Positions 11,360 through 22,179 of a stretch of 64,000 nt of DNA are shown here, one piece after another; position 1 is the first letter of the stretch; every line of letters starts with the position of its first letter. The stretch spans positions 1-64,000 of the forward strand of contig JAGVSM010002389.1 of NCBI GenBank assembly GCA_022494885.1, given 5' to 3'. Under the pieces are notes generated by a model. The model saw only the letters and a list, made by a program, of their open reading frames with translations, had not been told where the DNA came from and ran no database searches. A program made the position numbers and the translations under genes. Source of the DNA: Micrasema longulum. Taxonomy: Eukaryota; Arthropoda; Insecta; Trichoptera; Brachycentridae.

Positions 11360-11883
11360 ATTGCACTAATGTAATATTTTATCTACGTTCTACGAGGCTC
11401 AAGTAACTTATAAAACTTAGTTATTCATTGTTATTTCTTAATCATAAAATTAAGCTTCTTTTATATAAGGATTGGTTGTAACAAAAAGCGTTTTTGAATT
11501 ACATCTTTATTCATAACTGTGAAAGTCATAACGACTGTCTGAAATAATATTTCAAGGAAAAGGGTGCTTAATATCTCCTGAAAAGTTCTGAAAACACTGT
11601 CAAATTAAAGTAAACATTTAACCACCCTCTCTAAATTCTTGAAATTCATAAATTCCTGAAATAAAACGTGTTAATTGTACCTTGTGAGAGTTGCCCCAAA
11701 GACTTCGTCAAAGCCCCTGAATTAGGCCAAGGAAAAAATGAAAATCATAATTAAAACGAAACAATGGCGAATTATGTTCAATCGTTTTCTTTTATAAAAC
11801 GTTAAACCTTTTGATTCTTAAGATGTAAAATAACATTTTAACTTTCATTTTAATAAGTAAAAATTAAAAAAAAATAATAATAA
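11360..11883. other. No gene
   Basis: AT-rich sequence, ending in an A-rich tract with ATAATAATAA before the next element. No coding block or repeat match was noticed. Confidence 0.4.
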
Positions 11884-12623
11884 ACATGGTGTTCCATAAT
11901 TTAAGGTTTTACTTTTAAGGGTGTTAGGCCAGCTCATACTCAACTCACAAAAAATGCAAAAATGACATCAGTAAAAGTGGCTTAGTTTTCGAGATATTTC
12001 CACTTTTATGCATTTCCCGGACATCTACACATTAGATCAGTTTCTCGAGTAACACTTCTTCAAATTTTGATATTTTAGGATTCTAATTTATGTTTTACAA
12101 TTATGAATAACTCTTTTATCAATCACATCCTAAAATATGACAAATACTGTCTTGCTTTGGCCGAAACAAAAAATGATGCCAGGTCAATAAATTTAAAATA
12201 AATCATTCGGTAACTTTACCTGGCAACTTATTTTATTTTTTCAATTTATGTGATTTTGAAAATGGTAAAACATTTTCTATGTTTAACTTTGAATAAAAAA
12301 AATATTGCTTTTTTAATGCAAAATGGGCTGATAGTATATTTTTTTAATTTATTTGGAATTCCGATGTACACAATTGCTTTGGTTTGTTACAGGGAAAATT
12401 GTTTATTTTAAACTAAATAAAACACAAAAACAATCTCAAAGCTAGTGTTTAAAATGTTTTAAATTTACATTGTTTGATCAAATAGATATTCAGGAAATTC
12501 ATAAAAGTGGAAATATCTCGAAAACTAAGGCACTTTTACGGAGGTCTTATTTGTATTTTTTGGCGAATCATAAGCTGGCCTAACACCCCTTAAAAAGAAT
12601 ACCTTGGATTATGGGAAACCTGT
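11884..12623. mobile_element. Inverted-repeat element C
   Basis: Long imperfect terminal arms: 11884-12022 mirrors 12490-12623. Shared blocks include GTGTTAGGCCAGCT, GTTTTCGAGATATTTCCAC and TTTTATG. The element is about 740 bp with no reading frame of note, so it is a non-autonomous DNA element. The ends begin ACATGGTGTTCC and ACAGGTTTCC. No convincing target duplication is visible. Confidence 0.8.
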
Positions 12624-12625
12624 AT

Positions 12626-13214
12626 AGTGCAAAAGACAATACAAAAATACACGTTCATTTTTTTTTAATTACAGATTGAAAATTAATATTTCCATTTTCA
12701 CGCATTTTTTTTTATTCAGGGACACAAATGAATAATTATGCTTACATTATTATAAAACATAAAAATAATTGCATCTAGAGCTTGCAATCGAAATAAACGA
12801 CTCTCTCATATTTCTTGAGCCATATTGTAAAGTCCTTTATTACGTGCTTGATTACGCATAGCGTGTTTTCTTACATCTCTCTTTAACTAGTTAATAATAT
12901 AATGTTTTTTTTTCCAGTAAAAATTTCTAAATCGTGCACGGCAAATCCTACCTTATTAAGTAAAAACGTCATTCATTTTAATATAACAATGTAGAGCTAA
13001 CTTAAAATGTCCAACACTGTTTTCTAAAGAAAAGTGGCATGGTTGCTCGGATTGCAGAGGGGTAATTATTTATATTTTTATATAAAGCAACCTCTAAATC
13101 TGTCTTCATGCACAAAGAAACAGCATCTTACACTCATAAAATTCTTTCGATTTCAACAGATGGGACAAAAATTGTGACCAAAGAGAGAGAAGGTTTTGGT
13201 TCTATTTCGAAGGC
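12626..13214. other. No gene
   Basis: AT-rich with scattered poly(T) tracts. I recognise no coding sequence or element. Confidence 0.4.
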
Positions 13215-13216
13215 AA

Positions 13217-13876
13217 CAATTCGGTAGTTAGATGGCAGAAGGGACCATCAGTATTTTTTTCTGTTTTGTATTTTTCAAAAGTTTTAATACATATTTTGGT
13301 AAATACACACAGAAAAAAAAGCATCGTATAGAATGGTGATTCATTATTGAAAAGAAATGTTTTTTTTTTTTTTCATAGTCTTTATTCAATAAAATATACA
13401 CATTATTACAATATTAATACATTATAAAGAAAACAAAGTATTGAATTATATTTTATCCCGATAAACTATTTAATAATAGTTTGTCATGGGGTATTCCGAC
13501 ATTAGTTACAATTCATTATCAAATAAAAAAAATACAGACATAATGCTGGATACGTGTAAAATAATAAACATAAAAATAATTTAAAGATTTTTTAAAGCAA
13601 GAAAATAGAGTAAAATAATACAATTAAAATTAAAGAATAGCAATTTACTGGAATATATTTTAAATGGAAGAAAAAAATTAAACACATATTTAAATAGTGG
13701 GTGCTCATAAATGTAATCAAAACAAGATAAAAAATAAAACAAAGTAAATCGAAAATTTTAATTCATATTTTCAGAAAAAATATTTTTGTTTGTGGATTGG
13801 AGTCATGACATTGAGTAGTATTTCAGCTCTCATGAACATTTTTGAAAATTGCAGATGGTCCCTTCTGCCATCTGAC
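13217..13876. mobile_element. Inverted-repeat element D with insert
   Basis: Terminal arms of about 33 bp: CAATTCGGTAG...ATGGCAGAAGGGACCATC at 13217-13249, and the complement at 13844-13876 with one mismatch. A T-run at 13361-13374 followed by CATAGTCTTTATTCAAT looks like the 3' end of a minus-strand retroelement nested inside. No transposase is present. The superfamily is unknown. Confidence 0.8.
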
Positions 13877-14397
13877 TACCGAATTGCTCACTAGATACTT
13901 TTTTATAGTTGCATCAATCACCAAGAAGCGCTTTGTGACATTTCCAGAAGAAATTAAATATTTTAGAATTGGTTATCAAGATTGTCAACAGTCACAGTTG
14001 GTCAATTATCGCCGATTCAAATAATTTTTAGTTAGTTGAAATAGGAAGTCAATACGCAAACCCTCTACTAAATAATAAATGTCAATTGGCTTTGAGGAAA
14101 CCTTTTTATACGAAAGTAAATTTGGCTCGAAAAAGAAATTTAATTCTTGTACCGCTGATATTTGGCTTGTTTGAGTAATGAGTTTGCCGACCACTGGCAT
14201 AGGCCGTTCATATAAAAGATTAATAATACGTACAATACCTCCATGAATAACTAATTCAAAGGATAAAATTCTCCAAAAAAATAATAACCAAAATGTTTAT
14301 GAAATATTAATAAAAATAAACAACTTGTAAAGCGAAAGAAAAAAAAATTGAATGAATGAAAATAAGATAAAATAAAATACAAATACTTATATTATGT
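13877..14397. other. No gene
   Basis: Short unrelated frames only, including a 64-codon minus-strand frame at 14006-14200 that I do not recognise. Confidence 0.4.
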
Positions 14398-14632
14398 CCG
14401 TATGGTGGACTCAGCATTTTCATTCATCGCTCGAACAGAGGCGAATGGGTCCACACTGCAGTGGCTTGGAGAAGCGCTGTTGTTGAAGCATTTCAAGCAT
14501 TTCCATGGGCTCCAGGCTCTTTGGCGAAGTAGGGCAGTGAAGATGTTTATCTGTCCAGCTGTAAACATTTCGGAGGCGTTGCAGAACCTTGGCGATAAAA
14601 TTGATAATGACTCAGTTCTTTTCACAAAGTAA
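14398..14632. other. GC-richer segment open on both strands
   Basis: This 235-bp block is clearly richer in G+C than its surroundings and is open on both strands for 76-77 codons. Neither translation resembles a family I know. It could be an eroded exon, a piece of a transposon gene, or a captured fragment. Sharp composition edges favour an insertion. Confidence 0.35.
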
Positions 14633-14769
14633 CGGTTATTTTCAATAACTTGATCATACTTTTATTCTTCAACTGAGTGTCCAGACTAAAGGAAATATGC
14701 TATATAAAAAGCAATTATTGAACCACACGTTAACTACTGAAGTAGCATTTTATTTTTATCAAACAAAGA

Positions 14770-15255
14770 AAACATAGATAAACTAACTCTATTACAAAAT
14801 AAAGCCTTTAGAATCATTTTGAAAAAAAACAGATACAGATAGTCGATGGTAAATGAAATGAAATTATTAACATATAAACAAAAAATATTTTACAATACAA
14901 TGATATTTGTTCATAAAATTATAAACTCTAATAAAAAAACAGAATTTTGGAAAAAAATTGATCGGAACCAACATGAACACGATCACAATTCTAGAGAAAA
15001 GAACAAAATTAGACTTCCATTTAGGAAAAAGGCAAAGTCACAAAATTCGATTTTATTTAAAGCAATTAAAAGTATTACGAAATGGAAAAAAATATTTATG
15101 AAGAAAAAAACATATCAAAATTTAAAATAATGGTCAAGACATATGTGATAAACAATTTATAAATTAAATATATTTGCAATGTTATTATTAGAACACACAT
15201 AACAATATGTATGATATGTGTGCCCTACTTTAAGATTTAAATAAAAATATTTATA
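14770..15255 (+). mobile_element. LINE family E, copy 1 (young)
   Basis: Reads LTLLQNKAFRIILKKNRYR, then after a stop SMVNEMKLLTYKQKIFYN, FVHKIINSNKKTEFW and PFRKKAKSQN: the end of a CR1/Jockey-type ORF2. A one-base loss near 15072, relative to the copy at 60360-60760, shifts the frame before the C-terminus. The two copies are nearly identical by eye over about 400 bases and lie in opposite orientation 45 kb apart, which implies recent activity. The 3' UTR contains TGTGTGCCCTACTTTAAGA. Confidence 0.85.
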
Positions 15256-15259
15256 AAAA

Positions 15260-15545
15260 TAACAACGTAACGTGTATCTATAGCTTTCATAACTTTTAAG
15301 ATACTGTAGTGCAGTATTTTTAAACGTGTGAGTCACAATTCTCCCGGGAGTTGAGCATCTGGCACCCTGTGGGAAAAACTGGAATCCTGGTAGTATAGGT
15401 TGTAGCGCCATTTTTTTTAAAATCTGGTGCTACCCTCTCCCACCCTCCTCCAGGACTTTACATTTATTTAACTTTTGGATTGCTCGTGATTGCAATCCCC
15501 TCAAACCAGGCCTACTATGAGGTGGCGTATTTAAAAAGGTTGAAT
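15260..15545. other. No gene
   Basis: Unassigned sequence with a moderately GC-rich piece at 15340-15450. No family recognised. Confidence 0.35.
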
Positions 15546-16035
15546 AATACAATATTCTGAGTGTGCCCAAATATGTGCAGACAAAAGTAAATACTACAAA
15601 TACAAAATCGCTATCAAGAAATGGATAATAGAGATGGGATGCGAACGGATTGATGAGTGGATCAGGCCAAATAGGATGAAATATGTTTTTATTTATAGTG
15701 TTTTGTTTGTAAGATATGTTTCTATTATGTTTTGTATATATTTGAGATAATTATTTAATTGCGCTTAATAAGGCATGTTTTAAAATCATATAAAATGTAC
15801 TTCTAGCCATTTGACACCCCATTTTTCACGTTAAAAAAATAATCCTAACATAAATTGCAGAAGAACAAATAAATAATTGAAGACTGGAATTTATGCAGAA
15901 AGGCGTTATTAGAGTTGACAAACTACAATAAAGATGGAGAACGTATAAGAGAAGGAAATGTAGAAGTCTAGGTATTTACAGGTCTTATAACCTATCATTG
16001 GCTGGTTTAAGTAGCTACTTTACACACTGTATCTA
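15546..16035. mobile_element. Fold-back A fragments
   Basis: 15550-15592 matches the outer arm (CAATATTCTGAGTGTGCCCA, then GCAGACAAA). 15913-16035 matches the inner arm (CTACAATAAAGATGGAGAAC through TTGGCTGGTTTAAGTAG and CACTGTA). About 320 bases of unrelated sequence separate them, so this is one broken copy or two. Confidence 0.6.
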
Positions 16036-16207
16036 CTGATAAATTCCTTTAAATTTTCCAAGATTCAGTTTCAAAGTTATCATGTATAAAAACATGCTAT
16101 TTAAAAAAAAAAATCTTGGTTAAAATCATGAATTTCATTTACTATGTACTTTTTTCCGATATTTCATCTATTGAAACAATTTGAAGGAACTTCGGTGGTT
16201 TTGATCA

Positions 16208-16490
16208 GGATATATTATCCCAATTTCTCGCAACAGAGAAGGAAAATACTTAAGAAGGAAATATGGATGTCTAGACAGTTACAAGGCTTATAACCTGTCA
16301 ATATCAGGTTTTAGTGGTTACTTAAAAGACTGGAAACATTCACCGTTTTGCCTATGTTTTTACATCCACATTTCCTCAACTATTCCATCTGTTAACTTTT
16401 CTGAAGTAAAATAGCTGAAACCTTTACCTTGTGGGTGAGATTCATCCGGCTGAACCAATTCACCTACTAGGCAACGCCTAAAAACATTTT
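16208..16490 (+). mobile_element. Fold-back A, diverged copy
   Basis: All A-family blocks are present but diverged: CGCAACAGAGAAGG, GGCTTATAACCTGTCA, AACATTCACC, then CCATCTGTTAAC, GGGTGAGATTCATCC and TAGGCAACGCCT. It holds the long internal half in the order opposite to copy 1, as expected from a palindromic family. Confidence 0.7.
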
Positions 16491-16989
16491 CCCAATTTTT
16501 ATACTTCTTCTTTTACCATTTGTTAATTCAACAATGTTTTGTAGGTATTATGTCCAAAATATTTCAATAGAAATTCTTTTGTTGAGTCAACTGTTTTAAG
16601 TAATTTTTCACAATAAAGTCAATGATGAACTCTTTTTGTGTTTTATCAGTACACCGATGACATATATAATATGTATTTGGATGTTCGTTTTGAATCAACG
16701 TTTGCGTATTGTCAAACCTTGTTTTATTGTTGACATTATATCGTATTTACTGCATTTTGTGGTTACCTACCGTACTCGTATTGTTTTGCACTCGTCACAC
16801 ATTATTCATTCAATGTGCATTAGTTAAATTTTAAAATAAAATGCTTCTTTTTCAGAATACGGTTTTGAAATATAACACACTTTTAAATAATACAATTTAT
16901 AACATTTCTTGATTTAAATTTTAACAGAAAGGTTTCAAACTTTTTACCAAACTTTTTCTTGTACCATTTTTAATATAATTACAAGTTTT
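16491..16989. other. No gene
   Basis: AT-rich. A 63-codon frame at 16636-16827 shows no recognisable motif. Confidence 0.4.
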
Positions 16990-17285
16990 AAACAATTATT
17001 TTTTTATACTTACACACCCTCACACACGCACCTTCTTCCTTATTCATTCCCACACGCACGTGTACCTTCTCCCTCATTCATTCACGCATACACACATTCA
17101 CATACACATGAATACAAACGTCACACACATACAATTACGTAAACTCTTTTCTTATTATATTATGTGTCATTAGATTTACAGTAGATTTTTTAAATTGGCT
17201 CTAGTATTGTTAATATATTTCTACTATTTCTGTTATAGCTGTAAAAATCCCAAATAAAATAAAATAAATAAAATATTTAAAAAAT
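16990..17285 (+). mobile_element. CA-rich LINE 3' UTR
   Basis: ACACACCCTCACACACGC-type tracts lead to AATCCCAAATAAAATAAAATAAATAAAAT. The layout and the ATCCC-AATAAA end resemble the LINE 3' UTR at 45860-46140. No coding sequence is attached. Confidence 0.55.
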
Positions 17286-17959
17286 CAGTTATCATAGAAA
17301 TATTGTTCAAAGCATTTTTTTTATATGTCAAAAAAACTAATTTATGATTATTTTTTTTCCTATCTGATATGAAACTAATATAAAAGGCTGGCATTTCTTT
17401 CGAAAAATAACATCGAAAAATGAACGTGGATATTTAATTTCTGAATCACCTCATTTATTCGGAAACCTGATACATAAAATACACTTAAACCTAATAATAG
17501 GCATTTAATATTATCATGAGTTTAATATTCATTAAAATGTGCTTATTTAAATTGAAACACGTACAATGTTGTTACTTTAGTCTTCAAAAGGAATTGTTCT
17601 TATATTCCAAGGAATAAGGACGTATAAAAAAATGCTTCTTTAACTTAACCCTGGAAATGTAACGTTCGTACAAACCCCATTAAGCCGAACCATTCGAACC
17701 AATTTTTGAGGTGGATATTTCCGATTAAAAAAATATGTTTTTTGTTTAACGTTTATTTAATACGTATATGAAACAAACGTTTAATTGATGAAAAAACATT
17801 TAAATTCATATATTCTGTTAAAAAATCTTTTTTTCAAAAATATTTTTATAATGGCACTAATTTTTAGAACTTGCAAAACAAAATTTTATTTTTATTAACC
17901 ATTAAAAAATCAAATAAATCCAAAAATACTTTTTTTCTTTATCAAACTAAATTTACAAG
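17286..17959. other. No gene
   Basis: AT-rich. I recognise no element or coding block. Confidence 0.4.
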
Positions 17960-18190
17960 ATTCTCACTACTTCTTCTTCACGTGTCATGTCGGGTCCCCT
18001 GGACGTTGACGATCACTTGGGAGAAAGCTTCCCTATCCTGAGCAGTGCAAAACAGCTCCTCCAAAGTTCTAATCCTGGTCCCTTCATGACAAGCTGAAGT
18101 ATGGCATATTTATCACCTCTCAACACATGGCCAAAATATGTAATCTTACGGAACTGAACAGTGGTGAATAGTTCTCTTAATTTTTTTCGA
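17960..18190 (-). mobile_element. RTE-like LINE C-terminal tail
   Basis: The minus strand reads FRKITYFGHVLRGDKYAILQ at about 18160-18100. After a frameshift it reads RIRTLEELFCTAQDREAFSQ and ends ...NVQGTRHDT. The pair YFGHVxRGxKYxLLQL and LFxxAxDRxxFxxVIxN is the familiar tail of RTE-related LINE proteins. A stop and a frameshift show decay. Confidence 0.75.
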
Positions 18191-18479
18191 AGCTCAACGC
18201 AAAAATTAACTTTATATTCACCACAAATTGCAGTGTTACATTTTGAGCAGTAAGTATGCGTATTTTTTTATTGTAATCAAAACATTTTTTTTTCTTTCTT
18301 TTTATTATTATTGTTGCCTTTGTAGGTTGAAGAACATTGCTTTGAACATTACTGGACGTTGACTAACCTAAACCACATTTGATGGTTTAGTCTTGTTGTT
18401 TTTTTTTTTTTACCAATTTCCGAATTTGTCCGTTTCACATTTTTTTATCAGTCATATACACAACGATACAGTTATTATT

Positions 18480-19060
18480 ATTTATTTTTTTATTGGGGAT
18501 ATCAACAGTAATACATGTAAAAAATTATAACAAACAAAATATATAGAGAATAAAACCAACGACAGATATCTACAGAAATACATTAAAAACACGTACAATA
18601 CATACAAGTGTGTTTGTGTGAGTGTAAGTGTGTTAGAGGGTGGGTGAGTGGGTGTTTTATTGGAATGAGGGTAGACATGTGTGTAAATATTATTGCACAA
18701 GTGTCAAAGATATAAATATACATAACAATATTAAGAATTAGAGATAAAATAAAATAATATAATATAAGACTTTATTATTGAAACTAAGTATAAGACAAAA
18801 AAGTATGTTTTAAGACGCACATTTTAAATGTTATTTTTTACAATCTAATAGATCAATAAGGAGAAAGTTCAAATTATATTCACGAGCAAAACGTATGAGT
18901 GGAGCGTTCGGGCATAGTTCGTACGAACTGGTGGCACGTGAAATAGAGAGCTCGACGTGTGACGGGTGCGGTAGCCAGAGACAATTAATGATAACTCCGA
19001 CATAAGAGCCGGACTATCGAGGCGTCCACTAAGTATGTCATGAAGAAACATAATATGAAA
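18480..19060 (-). mobile_element. LINE C-terminus with CA-rich 3' UTR
   Basis: From about 19055 the minus strand reads FLHDILSGRLDSPALMSELS, TRHTSSSLFHVPPVRTNY and a short end, which is the RTRHTxxFHVPxxRTNY block of CR1/Jockey-type LINEs. The 3' UTR to 18480 carries GTGT-rich tracts on the plus strand. It aligns to the plus-strand copy at 45650-46140, whose coding remnant has the same FHVPAVRTNYAQNSP block. Confidence 0.8.
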
Positions 19061-19064
19061 GATA

Positions 19065-19580
19065 CTTAATACTACTCTAAAAATTATTTCAAACTTATAA
19101 CAATGTACATAACGTGTCATATGTTATATAACAGGAGAATCGAATAGAAAAACAAAAATAATAATATTTGTTCATAATATACATGTCTTTGTAAATATAA
19201 CAGATTTTTTTTAAATAATAGTATTGCATTTACTCACAACTTACGTACAGCGATGATGCCTGTATTTTGTGACTTATTTTCTTTTTAAATTTATTTATAT
19301 TCATTTTAAATATATCGCTCGCATTAACTCCAATAATGTTATTCTACAAATTGCAAATTCTACACATGCATGAATTTTTTTGCTGCATTTTTCGTCTCAT
19401 ATCCGATTAGTCATGAATCGGTCGAATAAAAAGAATGAATCCACACTCATTGTAGCACGAGCTTTGTACTTTATACTTAAATTATTTTGATTTAAACACT
19501 TTTATTTCCATATTTACATAAAATTATAATTTATAACCCCTGCTTGCACTTGTATATAACATAGAAATTTCTTTAGTCTT
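19065..19580. other. No gene
   Basis: AT-rich and unassigned. No coding match seen. Confidence 0.35.
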
Positions 19581-19582
19581 CC

Positions 19583-19625
19583 ACCGGTCTGACGATGTCG
19601 GTTACAACGAAACCCGGTCACTGGT
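19583..19625 (+). ncRNA. Hammerhead-like motif H1
   Basis: Order of parts: ACCGGT (stem I, 19583-19588), CTGACGA (core, 19589-19595), a weak stem II region, GAAAC (19609-19613), GTC (19617-19619) and ACTGGT (stem I, 19620-19625). Stem I pairs over 6 bp with one G-U. Helix III would be very short. Stem II is poor, so activity is doubtful. Hammerheads with short helix III are known in Penelope-like elements. The placement directly before an RTE tail is unusual. Confidence 0.5.
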
Positions 19626-19659
19626 AACAAATTATAAACAAGAGTGGAATAAAACTGTA

Positions 19660-19866
19660 TAATGATCAGATAAGGAATAATGATCAGATAAACCAAAATC
19701 TTGAGTCTGGTCATGTCAAAAGCAGACAGAACCGAAGGGCATGTATGACAAGATGTATGAATGTGGAAGAGGCTAGGAGTGTATGCCAGGATAGACGTGT
19801 GTGGCGGTCCATTCTCTCTGCCTACCCCTACGGGGAAATGGCGTGATGGTAGTAGTAGTAGTAATA
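19660..19866 (+). mobile_element. RTE/Proto2-like LINE C-terminus
   Basis: The frame 19682-19846 reads DQINQNLESGHVKSRQNRRA, MTRCMNVEEARSVCQDR and WRSILSAYPYGEMA, ending at TGA 19844-19846 with a (GTA)n tail. The NRRACMxRxMNVxEAxxVCxDRxxWRSxVxAYP block marks one insect RTE-like family. An element with the related piece QVQQTLEYGNVKS lies at 47785-49140. A 13-base direct repeat (AATGATCAGATAA) occurs twice at its 5' edge. Only the last 50 or so residues survive. Confidence 0.85.
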
Positions 19867-19869
19867 TAC

Positions 19870-20465
19870 GTATTTTTATTATTATAATTAAAATACAGTT
19901 ACACCAAAAAATGTCAGCAGAAAAACTCCATTTTTTATTTTATTTCTATAAGTACAAGTACTTGTACATCTTTTAGCTTATCAAATTGAATTTAAATTAA
20001 ATTAAAAACAAAGTAAATCATGAATAACATCACAATCTAGTTTTTCTACGAATTCATTCGTGACAAACTCCTATATAACTCAGATTCTAAAAATAAATTT
20101 AACCTATCTTTAAAAATAATCAACACCCTTAATGTTCAGAAATAGATTAACGTACATTTTCCATCAAGTAACATGGTATGCGGCCATTACCCCTGTTTAA
20201 AAATAGAGCGATTAATACGAATATAAAATTAATAGTATCGCAAATACATTTATTTATTAAAATTATTTATTCGCAACATTAACTATTAAGTGGCGTCCTA
20301 GCCTCTTTAGACAAATATTGATTTTTGTTTATTCCACTAATATCGCGGTTTTTGCGGAATTGGCCCCCCCTACAGACAAAGAAGACGAAAAAGAATAGTG
20401 GCTTCTTAAAAAACTCAATGATAATTATCCTACATCATCACACGCTGAGCGACAAGTCCTGGAGT
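19870..20465. other. No gene
   Basis: AT-rich. The 113-codon frame from 20325 is not recognised, but its end overlaps the cysteine-rich segment described next, in another frame. Confidence 0.35.
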
Positions 20466-20469
20466 GAAA

Positions 20470-20605
20470 TAATAGGAAAATATATTTCGTGTTTCCTTCT
20501 GGCAAGCGTGCGAAGACAATATATGCATGTTTTAAGTGTAAAAATTCCATTTGCAACACATGCACTATCGGAGTTTGCAAAATCTGCTTCAATTAGCAAA
20601 AAAGG
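20470..20605 (+). pseudogene. piggyBac-like cysteine-rich C-terminus
   Basis: In the frame ending at TAG near 20600 the translation is FPSGKRAKTIYACFKC, then KNSICNTCTIGVCKICFN. Six cysteines are spaced C-x2-C-x4-C-x2-C-x4-C-x2-C. The GKRxKTxYxCxxCxxxIC layout resembles the zinc-binding C-terminus of piggyBac-type transposases. No DDD catalytic domain or TTAA-flanked end was located. It could be another short zinc-binding tail. Confidence 0.5.
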
Positions 20606-20744
20606 TGTATTTTACCCATTGTTATTTTTACTTTGTTTTTTTTTCTTAAAAACATACTGTTTATAGTTAAAAATTGTGATCAATTTTAGGCGAAAAAAGT
20701 TGTAGAAATGTCATCTTTCAAAATTCAAATTTCCAACCACTGTT

Positions 20745-20830
20745 TTTATTTTTTTTGTTAATATTAATTTATTTATAAACGGCATTTCTGCCATTTATAT
20801 ATATATATGTTTAGTTTAAAGAGTGCATGA
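20745..20830 (-). mobile_element. LINE 3' tail with hairpin
   Basis: On the minus strand, AAATGGCAGAAATGCCGTTTATAAATAAAT forms a short GGCA/TGCC hairpin before an AAATAAAT tail. The same arrangement appears at 40433-40444 and 41027-41039. Confidence 0.45.
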
Positions 20831-21094
20831 AAATAAAAATAAAATGAAAAAATCGAGTATGATATATTAATATACTCGTACTATACACATTATAAATTAC
20901 TTGAAATACATACATATTTTAAAGTAATTATAAAATAACGAAATACTTTAATCAATCAAATTATAATTATTTTAACCCAATCTCCCGAAGGTGATTTGTT
21001 TTTTTATATGAATATGTTGGTCACTTTATTTTTTAAGTTAGCCAGAGATAAACTAAATATATCAAAATATAATGCATATTCATATTTATTTATT

Positions 21095-22175
21095 GGGCTA
21101 TGTATAGCGTGTGAGCTCGCCAATATATGACAGTAAAAATTTTATTGTCTTTGAATTTCCTAGAGTTTTAACTATCGAAAAAAAAGAAGATTGCAAATAA
21201 AATCAACAGACAATAGAAATTTGATGTGTATTATTTTAATAGATTGTTTATAACAGAAAAATACATAGAGAAATATGCATTTTTATTTTTTGTAATAAAA
21301 ACAGTCTAGTAAATTCGAATAAATAAAAATACACTTTATATTAACAATATTAATTAAAATGCAAAAATAACATTGAATACTTGAAAAATAAATATTATTG
21401 AGTGTTACAAACATAATTTAAAAACGGATAGCGATTAAAAGTAAAAACTATCTTTAGTTTAATTCTTATAGCGATAAATACATAAACATTATAAAACAGG
21501 AGTTATACAAATACAAAAATAATATTGTAACTAGGTGGCTACCTACACGGTTAAATTTCGAAACACCAAAAAACATCCTCGTTTTAATTACAATATTTCG
21601 GCTACGCCATGAATCTCTTTTTTTAAATAATTTCTCACGTCACAAAGTCGCCCCTGGGTAGCGCCTGCTAACGTCAATCAACAAAAACATCCTCGTTTTA
21701 ATTACAATATTTCGGCTACGCCATGAATCTCTTTTTTTAAATAATTTCTCACGTCACAAAGTCGCCCTGGGTAGCGCCTGCTAACGTCAATCAACAAAAA
21801 CATCCTCGTTTTTCTAACAGTATTCCGGCTACGCCATGAATTTCTTATAAAAAATTTCAAAACGTCACAAAGCTGAGTGTCGCTACTGACATCATTTACA
21901 AAAACATAATTATTTTTGCTTTTTTCAGGTACGCAACATTTTTTTTAAATACACCTACCTAACCGATAAAATACTATTTGTAATTAAACCAAGGTGTGCT
22001 TTAAAGTTCCGTATGGCCAAATAATATTATTTATTATTAGAATATTATTGACATGTAGTTCAAGCATTGCTGCATTCACGTTGCTTTACTTCTGAGAGCT
22101 CAACTGCTATGTTTTTCTATGGTTTGTTAATGTCATCAGTCATGTATTGGCGAGCTCACAGGCTATACATACGCC
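21095..22175. repeat. Inverted repeats flanking 1 kb
   Basis: 21095-21132 (GGGCTATGTATAGC...GCGAGCTCACA on the complement) is mirrored by 22131-22175, and both are next to TTTATTTA runs. They may be the ends of one 1.1-kb element, or two LINE 3' tails in opposite orientation. GCTATGTATAGC is itself a small hairpin. A 113-bp tandem repeat lies between them. Confidence 0.6.
21573..21903. repeat. 113-bp tandem repeat, about 2.9 units
   Basis: Units start at 21573, 21687 and 21800 with ACATCCTCG. The first two are almost identical over 114 and 113 bp, including TATTTCGGCTACGCCATGAA and GGGTAGCGCCTGCTAACGTC. The third is diverged and about 104 bp. It ends in a fourth ACAT start at 21904. It looks like a small minisatellite or the internal repeat of the surrounding inverted-repeat element. 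Confidence 0.9.
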
Positions 22176-22179
22176 TATT

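Noticed and set aside
18482..18700. 72-codon frame rich in T, P and H
   Set aside because: It is a translation of the CA-rich LINE 3' UTR, not a conserved protein.
21573..21903. CRISPR-like array
   Set aside because: The units are contiguous without unique spacers, there are only about three, and the context is eukaryotic.
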